A stretch of 64,000 bases of DNA from Actinospineispora eucalypti (GCA_014208095.1 JACHMT010000001.1:2480001-2544000), one strand, 5' to 3'. Positions 50,459 to 61,774 are shown, counted from the first letter of the stretch. Made by a program: numbers and translations. Notes: generated by a model not told the origin, from the sequence alone.

Positions 50459-50779
50459 ATGTGGCAGCCGTTCCTGTTGTCGGTGCTGGCCGGGGCGATG
50501 GGCGTGAACGCCGTTCCGCATTTCGTCAAAGGAGTGGTCGGGGAGCCGTTCCCGAACGTGTGGGGCAACTCGCCGCTGCGCAATGCCGTGGCCGGAGTGC
50601 TCGGCCTGGTGATCGCGGTGCTTCTCGGCTACTGGGCGGAGCTGCCGGGCCATTTCTGGGCGGGGCTGGCCGGAGCCGGCATCGGCGCGCTGGCCATGGC
50701 GGTGTTCCACGGCGCCGGCGGCGCCTATCGCCTCAACGCCGCCCTGGGCCTGCCCAACCCGCCCCGGGTCGCGCGCTGA
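50459..50779 (+). CDS. Small membrane protein
   Basis: 106 aa; three hydrophobic stretches (FLLSVLAGAMGVNAVPHFVKG, AVAGVLGLVIAVLLGYW, AGLAGAGIGALAMAVF). The motif GNSPLRN in the first loop recurs in related small actinomycete membrane proteins. Likely target of the divergent TetR. Function unknown. Confidence 0.6.
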   Translation: MWQPFLLSVLAGAMGVNAVPHFVKGVVGEPFPNVWGNSPLRNAVAGVLGLVIAVLLGYWAELPGHFWAGLAGAGIGALAMAVFHGAGGAYRLNAALGLPNPPRVAR

Positions 50780-50833
50780 CCAGAACTGTCGGGGGTGCCG
50801 CGCAGGATGGGCCTCTACCAACAAGGAGGCGGT

Positions 50834-51241
50834 ATGGCAGTCACCCTGGTGAACCCCGACGGGTTGCCGAAGATCGACGCGTATCGGCAGGTGTCCGTGG
50901 CGACCGGGTCGAGGCTGGTGCACCTCGCCGGCCAGGTCTCCTGGGACGCCGAGGGGAAGACGGTCGGCGAGGGCGACCTGGTCGCGCAGATCGAGCAGTG
51001 CTACCTCAACGTGGCTATCGCGCTGGCCGGTGTGGGCGCCACCTTCGCGGACGTCGTGAAGCTCACCGCCTACGTCGTCGACTGGACGCCCGACAAGGGG
51101 GCGGCGTTCGGTGAGGGCGTCGCGCGGGCGGCCGCGAAGCTGGGGATCGCCCCGGTGCCGCCGGCCACGCTGATCGGCGTCACGGCGCTGTACATGCCCG
51201 AGCACCTGGTGGAGGTGGAGGCCACCGCCGTCCTCGACTGA
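50834..51241 (+). CDS. RidA-family protein
   Basis: 135 aa with AAGGAGG 5 bases before the ATG. LVHLAGQVSWDAEGKTVGEGDLVAQIEQCYLNVAIAL and PPATLIGVTALYMPEHLVEVEATAVL show the RidA/YjgF fold; however the Arg of the usual C-x-R-C-type signature appears replaced (PATLIGV). Enamine/imine deaminase or a Rid-like ligand binder. Confidence 0.82.
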   Translation: MAVTLVNPDGLPKIDAYRQVSVATGSRLVHLAGQVSWDAEGKTVGEGDLVAQIEQCYLNVAIALAGVGATFADVVKLTAYVVDWTPDKGAAFGEGVARAAAKLGIAPVPPATLIGVTALYMPEHLVEVEATAVLD

Positions 51242-51246
51242 CGCTC

Positions 51247-51969
51247 TTACTTCTTCAGGCGGCGGCTGCCGGCGTGCCAGTCCTGCTGGACGCCGACCTC
51301 GTCGGGTGCCACCCCGAACGCCGGTAGCTGGGGCATTTCGCGCAGGCTGCGCTTGAGCTCGGCGAAGCCGGGGAAGCGGGCCAGGGCGACGACGTGGTCC
51401 CACAGTTCGGCGGCCGACCGCTCGTCGGGCATCCGGCTGATCACCGGGCCGAACAGGGCCATGCCCTCGGGCGGTTCGAAGTGCAGGATCGGGGTTCCGA
51501 CGTCCTTGCCGGTGAGGGCGAGGGCTTCGTCGGTCTCGGCCTGGATCTCCGCGTCCCAGGACGGTTCGTCCAGCGCACCGGCCAGGGACGCCGGCAGCCC
51601 GGCCTCGGCGAGCACCGGCAGGACGAACTCGGGCGTGCCGCGCCGGCCGACCGCGGCGGCGTCGTCGGCCACGAGCTCGCGCTCGAAGACGTGCTCGCCG
51701 AGCACCGCGTACAGCGTGGCCACGGCGTCGCGGCCCTGTTCGGCGCGGGTGCGCGCGGCCACCCGGAGCAGGCGCAGCCCGGCGGTGTGGCCGGCCTCGT
51801 ACTCCGGCGGGAAGTGCGTGTCGTAGTCGATGTGCGAGTTGAGCAGGCGCAACGAGATGAACCGCCAGTCGACGGTGTAGTTCCGTTGCGCCTGCACGAT
51901 CCGCACCCACTTGCTGGTCAGCCAGGCGAACGGGCAGGTCGGGTCGAAGTAGAAGTGCAGGTCGGCCAT
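51247..51969 (-). CDS. DsbA/FrnE-like thioredoxin-fold protein (Rv2466c-like)
   Basis: 240 aa from ATG 51969. FYFDPTCPFAWLTSKW corresponds to the active site of mycothiol-dependent nitroreductase Rv2466c (CPWC there), but the second cysteine is Ala here (CPFA). A helical insert and a late DVGTPILHF-FFGPVIS-type strand match the DsbA-family layout. A monothiol mycothiol-transferase-like activity is possible. Confidence 0.75.
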   Translation of the reverse strand: MADLHFYFDPTCPFAWLTSKWVRIVQAQRNYTVDWRFISLRLLNSHIDYDTHFPPEYEAGHTAGLRLLRVAARTRAEQGRDAVATLYAVLGEHVFERELVADDAAAVGRRGTPEFVLPVLAEAGLPASLAGALDEPSWDAEIQAETDEALALTGKDVGTPILHFEPPEGMALFGPVISRMPDERSAAELWDHVVALARFPGFAELKRSLREMPQLPAFGVAPDEVGVQQDWHAGSRRLKK

Positions 51970-51980
51970 GGTCGGGCTCC

Positions 51981-52586
51981 TCACTGGGGTTGGTGCATGA
52001 CGCGGTGGGACAGTTCGTGCAGGGCGGCCAGTACCTGCGGTTTGGTCAGGCCGCCCTCGCGCAGGTGGGCGTAGAACTCGCCGGCCAGCGGGGCGAGCAG
52101 CGACTCGGCGAGCGCGCCGTGCGGGTCCGGCACCCGCGCTGCGCGCAGCAGCACCAGCAGGTGCGCCCGCCAGAACGCGTAGGCGCCGGTGCGGAACCGG
52201 GCGGCCCCGGTCTCGGCGGCCAGGGCCAGGTGCAAGTGCCGGTCCACCAGGTCCAGCATGGCGGCGTAGAACGCGTCCAGCCGCTCCGCCGGCGACGCCC
52301 CGGGGCCGAGCGGCGGCGGCCCCGAGAGCAGGCGTTGTTGCAGCTCGCGCTCGTGCCGGTCGATCAGGGCGACGGCCAGCGCGGCCCGGTCCGGATAGCG
52401 CCGGTACAGCGTGCCCTTGCCCACGCCGGCGGACCGCGCGACGTCCTCCATGCTCACCCGGGTCGCCCCGTGCTCGGCGAACAGCCGCTCGGCGGCGGCC
52501 AGCACGCGCGCGCGGTTGCGCGCGGCGTCCGCCCGTTCGGGGCGGGGCGCCGGATCGGCCAGGGGAACCCGCACGTCCGCCAGCAT
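51981..52586 (-). CDS. TetR-family regulator
   Basis: 201 aa from ATG 52586; a longer upstream frame is discarded because it crosses a palindrome and the promoter. HTH at about 20-65 (NRARVLAAAERLFAEHGATRVSMEDVARSAGVGKGTLYRRYPDRAALAVAL). Ends 12 bp before the DsbA-like gene, so it is co-transcribed with it. Confidence 0.87.
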   Translation of the reverse strand: MLADVRVPLADPAPRPERADAARNRARVLAAAERLFAEHGATRVSMEDVARSAGVGKGTLYRRYPDRAALAVALIDRHERELQQRLLSGPPPLGPGASPAERLDAFYAAMLDLVDRHLHLALAAETGAARFRTGAYAFWRAHLLVLLRAARVPDPHGALAESLLAPLAGEFYAHLREGGLTKPQVLAALHELSHRVMHQPQ

Positions 52587-52597
52587 AACCACGAACT

Positions 52598-52609
52598 GGA
52601 CGTGCGTCC
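52598..52609. promoter_or_regulatory. Palindrome upstream of the TetR-DsbA operon
   Basis: GGACG-TG-CGTCC, a perfect 12-bp inverted repeat 12 bp before the TetR start; a probable autoregulatory site. Confidence 0.5.
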
Positions 52610-52732
52610 GCTTCACTGAACCGATGGAGACACCGATCAGGCTCGACCGAGGTAGTGTCCGGCGGGTGGCCGGTCGCTTAACTTCTGGTGAGCGGGCCGG
52701 CGCCACCGCCGGACGGGGACAGGAGCGGGGCC

Positions 52733-55432
<2,700 letters not shown>

Positions 55433-55475
55433 GTGCCCGCCGGGCGCGGGAACCTCCTGCCGGAGCCTGCCCCGG

Positions 55476-56345
55476 TTACGTCGTGATGGCGTGTGCCTCC
55501 GCGTAGCGAGGGCGTTGGCCGGTGAGGGCCGCCCACCGCCGGGTGCCGTACTCGAAGTGCCACCACTCGGCCGGGTAGGCGACGAACCCGGCGGCCAGCA
55601 TCCGGTGGGTGAGCAGCCGGCGCAGCTCGCGCACCGGGCCTTCGATGCCCTCGAACGCGGCGGCGGCCGCCGCCGGCACGAACGCGTCGAACAGCGTGCC
55701 CAGGGCCAGCGGCCGGTGCTGGTAGGTCAGGGTCACGTCCACCGCTCCGCCGGCCGGGTGCGGGGGCGGGGTGCGCGGGTCGCTGCTCGGTTCGCTGACG
55801 AAACCCGGCGGCAGCGCCGGATCCTGGTAGGCGGCGTGGAAGATCTGCCGTTGGAGGGCCAGCGACCGCCAGCCGTCCAGCACCGCCAGCCCGAACGGCT
55901 CGGGCAGTTCGGCCGCCACGCCGACCAGCCGGCGGGCCACCTCGGCGCGCAGGTAGGTGCCGGGCACCGCCTCGGGCCAGCCGGCGTGCCAGTAGGCCCC
56001 GGTCAGCTGGATGGCCCGGTCGAACACCGGGACCATCGGCTCGTCCACCGGTTCGTCCACCGGTGGCATCTGTTGCGGGTCCACCAGGTTGGGCAGCGGC
56101 GGCTGGGGCGCCACCGAGGCGCCGACGGCGGCCGGGTCGGCCGTCAGCCACTCATAGGTGTAGCCGGTGAACGGGCGTTCCGGCGGAGCCGGGCGCGGTT
56201 GGGCGGGCACCCGGAAGGTGTCCCTGGGTGGCGCGGCCGGTGCGGTCGGTGTGGCGGTCGCGCAGGCCGGGGCCAGCGCCAGCGCGGCCATGCCCACGCC
56301 GGCGCCGAGCAGCACCCGTCGCCGGTTCGGTGGTTCGGTCTCCAT
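55476..56345 (-). CDS. VanX-like D-Ala-D-Ala dipeptidase, Tat-type lipoprotein
   Basis: 289 aa. Signal: NRRRVLLGAGVGMAALALAPAC, a twin-arginine-like start with lipobox LAPAC (Cys about 30), so probably exported and lipid-anchored. A Pro-rich linker precedes an M15 peptidase domain with zinc ligands in HPAGGAVDV (H and D) and EWWHFEYG (catalytic Glu and His). The surface location argues for peptidoglycan dipeptide turnover rather than cytoplasmic vancomycin resistance. Confidence 0.85.
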   Translation of the reverse strand: METEPPNRRRVLLGAGVGMAALALAPACATATPTAPAAPPRDTFRVPAQPRPAPPERPFTGYTYEWLTADPAAVGASVAPQPPLPNLVDPQQMPPVDEPVDEPMVPVFDRAIQLTGAYWHAGWPEAVPGTYLRAEVARRLVGVAAELPEPFGLAVLDGWRSLALQRQIFHAAYQDPALPPGFVSEPSSDPRTPPPHPAGGAVDVTLTYQHRPLALGTLFDAFVPAAAAAAFEGIEGPVRELRRLLTHRMLAAGFVAYPAEWWHFEYGTRRWAALTGQRPRYAEAHAITT

Positions 56346-56435
56346 GGTTGCCCCCTCGGCCGTCGTCCGGACGATCACGACTCACACTCTGGAGCATGAT
56401 CGAGCCGGCGACCAGCGAAGCCGCCGGCGGCTAGC

Positions 56436-57530
56436 TCAGTTCCGTGTTCGTGCCCGCAGCTGTCGAAGTCGCGCCTCGATCCCGTCGCCCCGCCATGATG
56501 TGTCGGAAAAGCGCTCCTGATCCACACCGTTCCATGACTCAAATTGTCCGTCATCATCTGTCAACCACAATTGGGTGGTCGCCTGGGTCAGGAATCCGAT
56601 ATCACGTGCGGGCAGTTTCGCGTCGTCCAGTAGTTCGAGAGCGGCGGCGGCATCTTCCTCGGCGACGGCCACTACCAAAGACCAATCGCCCCAGATCTGT
56701 CCGAGTCCGAATGGTTCAACTTCGGCTTGACGGCAGACCTCCATGAGCACCTCGTCGAGCTGGATTCCCCGAGACACAATCGCGCCGAGAGCGTTGGTAT
56801 GGCATAGGTTGCGAACGCTGGCGAAAAGGCCGTCCGAGACATCGGTGGCGGCTCGTGCCAGCCCGTGTTCGGCGAGCATGCGCCCGGCTTTCAGCTGGGC
56901 AACGGGCTCGCGGGCTTTGGCGTAGACCGTCTCCCGATCTTCACCGATCTCCGCGTAGCCGTGGTAGAGCAAGGCGGCGGCCCAGAGATAGCCGGGGGAA
57001 CCGATGAGGAGAAGGCGATCGCTGTGGCCCGCCCCGCGTCGGCTCAGACGAGTGGCAACGGAGCCAGCCGGGGTAAGCCGAGGCGGACAATGCCCGACAG
57101 CGGTCGCGCACAACCGAAGCTCACTGCCTTCCCCGAGATCGCCGCCGACCACCCGCGTGCCATGTGTGGCGGCGCAAGCGTCGACACCATCCATAATTCG
57201 AACCAGGTTGCTGACCGGGGTTTCCCTGGGCAGCGTGTAGTTCACGACCAGGGCGTCCGGCTCCGCCCCCGCCGCGGCGAGGTCGGAGAGGTTCATTGTT
57301 GCCAGTAGCCAGCCGGTGTGGACGAGATCGTCCATCCCGAGACTCGCGACCAGAGCGCGCGAGCACGAGTCCGTGGTGATGACGTGCTCGGACCCGAACG
57401 GCGCGCAGTCGTCACCGAAGCCGGACACCGAGCGGTAGCGCGGTTCGAGGACATCTTTCACGATTCGGCGTTCACCAAGATCGCTGAGCCGGCGTAGCGC
57501 AAGGTCAACGTCTTTGGTCGGCGTGCTCAT
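56436..57530 (-). CDS. ThiL/AIR-synthase-like kinase
   Basis: 364 aa. N-terminal GFGDDCAPF and ITTDSCSRALVAS, ATMNLSDLAAAGAEPDALVVNYTLP and THGTRVVGGDLGEGSELRL are the ThiL (thiamine-monophosphate kinase) blocks with the metal-binding Asp residues; the second half has ATDVSDGLFASV. The second half diverges more, and SHRALVASLG-type substrate residues differ from housekeeping ThiL. Its operon with an XRE/helical-repeat protein and a cupin-like protein argues for a specialised kinase acting on another substrate. Confidence 0.75.
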   Translation of the reverse strand: MSTPTKDVDLALRRLSDLGERRIVKDVLEPRYRSVSGFGDDCAPFGSEHVITTDSCSRALVASLGMDDLVHTGWLLATMNLSDLAAAGAEPDALVVNYTLPRETPVSNLVRIMDGVDACAATHGTRVVGGDLGEGSELRLCATAVGHCPPRLTPAGSVATRLSRRGAGHSDRLLLIGSPGYLWAAALLYHGYAEIGEDRETVYAKAREPVAQLKAGRMLAEHGLARAATDVSDGLFASVRNLCHTNALGAIVSRGIQLDEVLMEVCRQAEVEPFGLGQIWGDWSLVVAVAEEDAAAALELLDDAKLPARDIGFLTQATTQLWLTDDDGQFESWNGVDQERFSDTSWRGDGIEARLRQLRARTRN

Positions 57531-58246
57531 CGCGATAGTTCCTCCGCGGCGAGACGGCTGTTTACCTCCGTGATCAGGCGACGGACTTCCTGGCCCTCCA
57601 TCGGATTGGTGGTCTCGTTCGGCAATGGCGTCCCGAGCGGGCGGTAGACGAGCGTTGCGGAGCTTGTGTGTGGCCCTTGGACGAGAAGCGTGGCGACGAG
57701 ATCTCGTCCCAGCGGTTTGACGGTATGAACCGTCCTGGTCTGAGTGATGTAACGATCGCCCTCCGTCAGGACATAGCTGCCGGCATCGCACAGTTGCGCG
57801 CACCCGTCGGTGACGAGTTGCCGGCCGTCATAGATGTAACGCGTATGCGCTACACCGATCGCTGCCTCTCGCTGCTCGCTGATCGCCAGCCCGTCTCCGG
57901 TGAGGACGGTCGATGCGAAGGACCAGCGGTGGCTATGTGGGTCGGACTCGCCTAGGCGCTCGTCGCCGGCCGGCCATATATGAAGACGGATTCGAACGTG
58001 CGCGGTGTTGTATAGCACCAATTTCGCGAATCCGTTGACATGCCAGTACGACGCTCGCGCTACTTGCGCACGTTGCGTGGAGTCGTTGGCAATCCAGCTC
58101 AGCCAGGCACTCAATGCCTGCCGATCGGCGAGCAATTCCTCCAGCCCGTTGGACAGTTCCGCTGTCTTACGCGGGGCGTTGCGCGACCAGTTACTGAGCA
58201 GGTGCTGTGGCAGGTGGTTGGGTAGGACCACCGTGGGTGCGGACAC
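57527..58246 (-). CDS. Cupin-like HxH protein of unknown function
   Basis: 239 aa from GTG 58246, overlapping the XRE gene by 56 bp; TGA overlaps the ThiL-like ATG. Beta-rich, with LHIWPAGDERLGESDPHSHRWSFASTVLTGDGLAI, a DPHSHRW metal-type motif, and a later TVHTVKPL histidine; such an arrangement fits a mononuclear-metal cupin. No family recognised with certainty. Tight coupling to both neighbours suggests a dedicated pathway. Confidence 0.6.
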   Translation of the reverse strand: MSAPTVVLPNHLPQHLLSNWSRNAPRKTAELSNGLEELLADRQALSAWLSWIANDSTQRAQVARASYWHVNGFAKLVLYNTAHVRIRLHIWPAGDERLGESDPHSHRWSFASTVLTGDGLAISEQREAAIGVAHTRYIYDGRQLVTDGCAQLCDAGSYVLTEGDRYITQTRTVHTVKPLGRDLVATLLVQGPHTSSATLVYRPLGTPLPNETTNPMEGQEVRRLITEVNSRLAAEELSR

Positions 58247-59546
58247 CGCTTTCTCCGCTCTCGGGATTCTCGGGGTGGTGGGGAGAGGGGAACCCGGCGA
58301 ACGCCGCGGATCGGAGAGCGACAATGGCGTCGTGGTTTATCCACACGGCCAGGCGCCCGTCGTGCTTCCATACCCACAGTCGTTCGGTCGGGACGTAAGA
58401 CGACCAGAGGGTCGCTAGAGCTGCTGCCAGGCGTTGATGATCTACAGGCGCGTCGGTAAGGGCGCGCACGACATGCGCGGATGTGAAGTGGTCCACCGGC
58501 ACATCCCACGCTCGATGCTCGGGGTCGGCGCGGAGGATCTCTGTCACCCCGTCGTCGTTGCGGTTCGTGGCCAGCCACTCCATTGCCTCGGCGATCGCGT
58601 CGGCAACTTCCGGTCTGTCGAGCGAGGCTGACACGCTGCGCAGGGCAACAATCGCGCGAGCCGTATGCGCGGCGGACGGTTCGACCAGGTCGGGCTCCTG
58701 GTCCCCGATCGATGCCCATGCCCGCGTCCCCCGAAAGTCGATCCTGGCCGCCAACAGACGATGCACCAACTCTTCGACCAGCGGTGAACCTGGCCGGATC
58801 TGGGCGACGTTTTCCAGGACCGTGCTCAGTACAAAGGGACGGTTCTGATCCTCCGGCGTGATCAAGTCGGTCAATCGGGTCCAGGCTTCGTCCAGGTCAG
58901 CGCCTCCATCCCCGATCCGGTGCAAGGTGGCAAGGACGACGGCGGTGACTTCGGGCCTCGGCAGATCAATCGTCCGATTCGACCAACCACCATGGCGCTG
59001 CCGTCGGCCCAGCGTTCGCGCCATCGCGGACAGATCAACGTCAGCGCGATCGAGAAGCAGCAACGCGCGCACGCCCAGCGCTGTGCTCCACGGGGTCGGC
59101 CGCCCGCCCGGACCGAGTTCGTGCGCCCATCCCAGACAGCTCGGATCATCCGGGTCGTGAACGACGCCCTCGACGAGCCGGTCCGCGACGCCGTCGAACA
59201 CCCCAGCAAGGGTCGGTCCTTGAGCGGGCGGATGCGCAGGTGAGCCCGCCACGGGTCCGGCCCGGGCCGGACCGCGAAGCGCGACCAGCGCGCCACCGGC
59301 GCCAAGGTACTCGTCAAGTTGCTGAAGCTTGGCAACCGATGGCAGAAACCGGCCACTCTCCCACTGCGCCACGGTGGGCCGTCGCACGTCGAGCACCTCA
59401 GCCACAGCCTTCTGGCTGACCCCCTTCAGCGCGCGCAACCGCCGCAGCTCGGCCGGGATCCGCTCTGCGGCCCTGATCCCTACCTCTTCCCCTACCCTAC
59501 GTGGGTAGGGGACAATCCCACGCGTAGGTATGTCAGGTTCGGTCAT
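58191..59546 (-). CDS. XRE-type HTH protein with alpha-helical repeat (cyclase-like) domain
   Basis: 451 aa. An N-terminal HTH lies at about 28-80 (PAELRRLRALKGVSQKAVAEVLDVRRPTVAQWESGRFLPSVAKLQQLDEYL). The remaining 360 residues form repeated helical pairs with HGGWSNRTIDLPRPEVTAVVLATL, SAAHTARAIVALRS and WLATNRNDDGVTEIL. This resembles the alpha/alpha barrel repeats of prenyltransferase/squalene-cyclase-like proteins, without a visible DxDD motif. It may sense a ligand instead of catalysing. ATG 59546; a palindrome lies inside its first codons. First gene of the operon continuing to 56436. Confidence 0.65.
   Translation of the reverse strand: MTEPDIPTRGIVPYPRRVGEEVGIRAAERIPAELRRLRALKGVSQKAVAEVLDVRRPTVAQWESGRFLPSVAKLQQLDEYLGAGGALVALRGPARAGPVAGSPAHPPAQGPTLAGVFDGVADRLVEGVVHDPDDPSCLGWAHELGPGGRPTPWSTALGVRALLLLDRADVDLSAMARTLGRRQRHGGWSNRTIDLPRPEVTAVVLATLHRIGDGGADLDEAWTRLTDLITPEDQNRPFVLSTVLENVAQIRPGSPLVEELVHRLLAARIDFRGTRAWASIGDQEPDLVEPSAAHTARAIVALRSVSASLDRPEVADAIAEAMEWLATNRNDDGVTEILRADPEHRAWDVPVDHFTSAHVVRALTDAPVDHQRLAAALATLWSSYVPTERLWVWKHDGRLAVWINHDAIVALRSAAFAGFPSPHHPENPESGESGVRTHGGPTQPPATAPAQ
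59489..59511. promoter_or_regulatory. Palindrome CCCCTACCC/GGGTAGGGG
   Basis: Perfect 9-bp arms with centre TACGT. Related TACGTRGG/GTAGG words occur at about 59513-59525 and 59560-59572, upstream on the same side. It falls within the 5' codons of the XRE protein. A self-regulatory site is likely, unless the true start is further downstream. Confidence 0.5.
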
Positions 59547-59936
59547 GGTAGGCACCCGTTACGTAGGGGTTGTCATGAGCGCTAACCGGAACGCTACCGC
59601 ATTCCCGTCGAGAAGCGTTCGCGACCCGCCTACGCATCATCTGAACTGCGAGTACGACTCTCCGAACAGCCACCCGATCGTGGGCCGCGCTGTGCCCGAG
59701 GCTGCACCGGCCCACGATCGGCACCGTTGCGGAAGCTCGCCTTCTCCCTACCTCTTCCTACCCTACGAAGTCAGCCTGTCGCTTTTGCTCAACCGGTCGC
59801 ACCACGACCAGCAGCGTGCACGGACCCACCTCGCGCGACGAACCGCCCGGGCCTGGGCTACCCACCGATCACCGAAACCGCTGGATGCCTCGACACACCC
59901 TGTCAGGGTCACAGCGGCCCAACCCGGAGGTGCGTG
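59547..59936. other. Divergent promoter region, no gene seen
   Basis: 390-bp gap between the XRE gene and the + strand gene at 59937. Contains another CTACCTCTTCCTACCCTACG word at about 59749-59768 that echoes 59480-59500, so both promoters may share the XRE regulator. No coding frame is supported. Confidence 0.4.
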
Positions 59937-60401
59937 ATGGCGCTCGACAACCTGCCCCGCGGCTGGCCCGGGCCTGATGGCTCCGAGGACGTCGATCACT
60001 GGCGAATCCGCGAGATTCGACAGCTGTGGCGCGAGGCCTGCGAGGTTTCCGAGGTATGCCAGTGGATCCCCACCGTGAGTGGCTGGACCCGGGCCATCCC
60101 GGCAATCGGCCAAGTGACCTTGGGCCATCCCACCGTCATGATCGTTCAGCTACGAACCGGCCAACGGCCCGAGCATCTCCAAGCGGCGGCACCCCAGATC
60201 GCCCGCGATATGCACCTCGGCGAGGTACGGGTGACTCCCATTCGGGAACGCTGGGTTCGCGTCGAACTACTCGCCGTGCCCAAACCGCCTACCCGGCTGC
60301 TACCTCCGACCCGGCCCACCACCCTCCGACGCGGACCCAGCGGAGCCTGGACGAAGCGTCTGCACCCATGGCGGCTACGGAAACCCGAGCAGCCGAGTTG
60401 A
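59937..60401 (+). CDS. FtsK/TraB N-terminal-domain-like small protein
   Basis: 154 aa with GGAGG 9 bases before the ATG. VMIVQLRTGQRPEHLQAAAPQIARDMHLGEVRVTPIRERWVRVELL resembles the domain in front of the motor in AICE FtsK/TraB translocases (compare VAVAKAKPGRLTVVVERENPF at the same place in the AICE protein). The motor itself is absent. Basic, Pro-rich C-terminus. Could be a truncated transfer gene or a free-standing domain. Confidence 0.5.
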   Translation: MALDNLPRGWPGPDGSEDVDHWRIREIRQLWREACEVSEVCQWIPTVSGWTRAIPAIGQVTLGHPTVMIVQLRTGQRPEHLQAAAPQIARDMHLGEVRVTPIRERWVRVELLAVPKPPTRLLPPTRPTTLRRGPSGAWTKRLHPWRLRKPEQPS

Positions 60402-60416
60402 CCCCGCCGCCCCCAA

Positions 60417-61184
60417 CTAAGCGGCCTGGTGTCGGGCGGCCGGGTCGGGGCGCCGTTTGCCGAGGGTAAACGTCGGTCCCTCCGACGCGATCCCGAGTGT
60501 CGGCTCCGGCGGGTTCACGCCGTGCCTGGTCGGTGCTGGCCGGCGGTCGGGGGCCGAGGTGGTCACGATCAGCGCGATCAGGCCCAGGCCGGCGAGCACC
60601 AGCAGGTGGGCGACCACCCGTCCGGCGTGCACGTTCCCGCTGGCCAGGTCCAGCGCGCTGACCACGGCCAGCAGCAGCGCGAAGCATCCCAGCGCCGGCA
60701 GCAACCCGGCCAGGTGCCGGATCCACACCGCGCCGACCACGAAGCTCACGCCGAGCGCCAGGTTCCACGCCGAGGACTCGTTGGCCAGGTGCGCCATGTC
60801 CGCGCCGAGCAGGGCCGGCCCGGTGCCGTGGTGGGCGTGCTCGGCGGGCAGCAGGAAGGCGAGGGCGGCGAGCACGGTCTGGGTGATGCCCACGCCGGCC
60901 AGTGCCCACCGGGCGGCCGCGTGCAGCACCCGGCGCCGCGCGGACGGCGGTTTGGGCAGCTCGGCCAGCAGTTGGGCCATGCGGTCGTCGTCCAGGCCCG
61001 GGGCCGGGTCGGCCAGCTCGGTGCGCAGCAGGCGGTTGATCTCGGCGGCGGAGGCGTACCAGCGCGCGCAGTCCGGGCATTCGGCCAGGTGGGCGCGCGC
61101 CGCCGACAGGTCGGCCGAGGGATCGACCTCGCCGTCGAGGTCGGCGGAGAGCAACTCGCGGCAGCTAGGACAGCCCATGTCCAT
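60417..61184 (-). CDS. Zinc-finger anti-sigma factor, membrane protein
   Basis: 255 aa. N-terminal zf-HC2: CPSCRELLSADLDGEVDP and HLAECPDCARWY (H-x3-C-x2-C). Then about five membrane helices (LAGVGITQTVLAALAFLL, LALGVSFVVGAVWIRHLAGLL, CFALLLAVVSALDLA, VVAHLLVLAGLGLIALIV). Overlaps the sigma gene by 20 bp, so it is its cognate antagonist. Confidence 0.85.
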   Translation of the reverse strand: MDMGCPSCRELLSADLDGEVDPSADLSAARAHLAECPDCARWYASAAEINRLLRTELADPAPGLDDDRMAQLLAELPKPPSARRRVLHAAARWALAGVGITQTVLAALAFLLPAEHAHHGTGPALLGADMAHLANESSAWNLALGVSFVVGAVWIRHLAGLLPALGCFALLLAVVSALDLASGNVHAGRVVAHLLVLAGLGLIALIVTTSAPDRRPAPTRHGVNPPEPTLGIASEGPTFTLGKRRPDPAARHQAA

Positions 61185-61743
61185 CAAGTCGGTTGCGCTG
61201 TTCGGTTGGTTCCCGCTCGGCCAGGTAGCCGATCAGATCGCCCCGTGCCCGGGCCACCCGGGACCGGATGGTGCCGATCGGGCAGCCACAGACCTCGGCC
61301 GCCTCGTGGTAGCTCAGGCCCAGGGTCTGGGTGAGCAGGAAGGCCAGCCGCCGGTCCGGGTCCAGCTGGGCGAGCACCGCCCGCAGCGCCACGGCCTCGG
61401 CCACGTCCCTTCCCGGGGCCTGGGTTGCGCTGGCCTCCTCGACCGTGACGTCCGGGTCGATGCGCGGGCGGGACCGCGCGGCGCGCAGATGGTCGGCGGC
61501 GACCCGGCGGCCGATGGAGAGCAGCCAGGCGCGCACCGACGACTCGGCGCGGAACCCGGGCAGCGCGCGGAACGCCCGCGCGTAGGTCTCCTGGGTGAGG
61601 TCCTCGGCCACCGTGCGGTCGGACAGCGCCACCAGCATCCGCCACACCTGTTGCTGGGTGTGCCGGACGAACAGCGTGGCGGCCTGCCGGTCGCCGTGGC
61701 GGGCGCGCAGCGCCAGCTCGGTGAGCGAGGCGTCGTCGATCAC
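61165..61743 (-). CDS. sigC: ECF sigma factor, SigC-like
   Basis: 192 aa from GTG 61743. Region 2 (DRTVAEDLTQETYARAFRALPGFRAESSVRAWLLSIGRRVAADHLR) and region 4 (LDPDRRLAFLLTQTLGLSYHEAAEVCGCPIGTIRSRVARARGDLIGYL) are typical of the SigC group of actinomycetes. Adjacent membrane genes (PepSY, DUF5134) and anti-sigma factor form the unit. Symbol from overall resemblance, moderate certainty. Confidence 0.82.
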   Translation of the reverse strand: MIDDASLTELALRARHGDRQAATLFVRHTQQQVWRMLVALSDRTVAEDLTQETYARAFRALPGFRAESSVRAWLLSIGRRVAADHLRAARSRPRIDPDVTVEEASATQAPGRDVAEAVALRAVLAQLDPDRRLAFLLTQTLGLSYHEAAEVCGCPIGTIRSRVARARGDLIGYLAEREPTEQRNRLDGHGLS

Positions 61744-61774
61744 GCGCTAGACCTTACGCGGCGGGTCCGACAGG

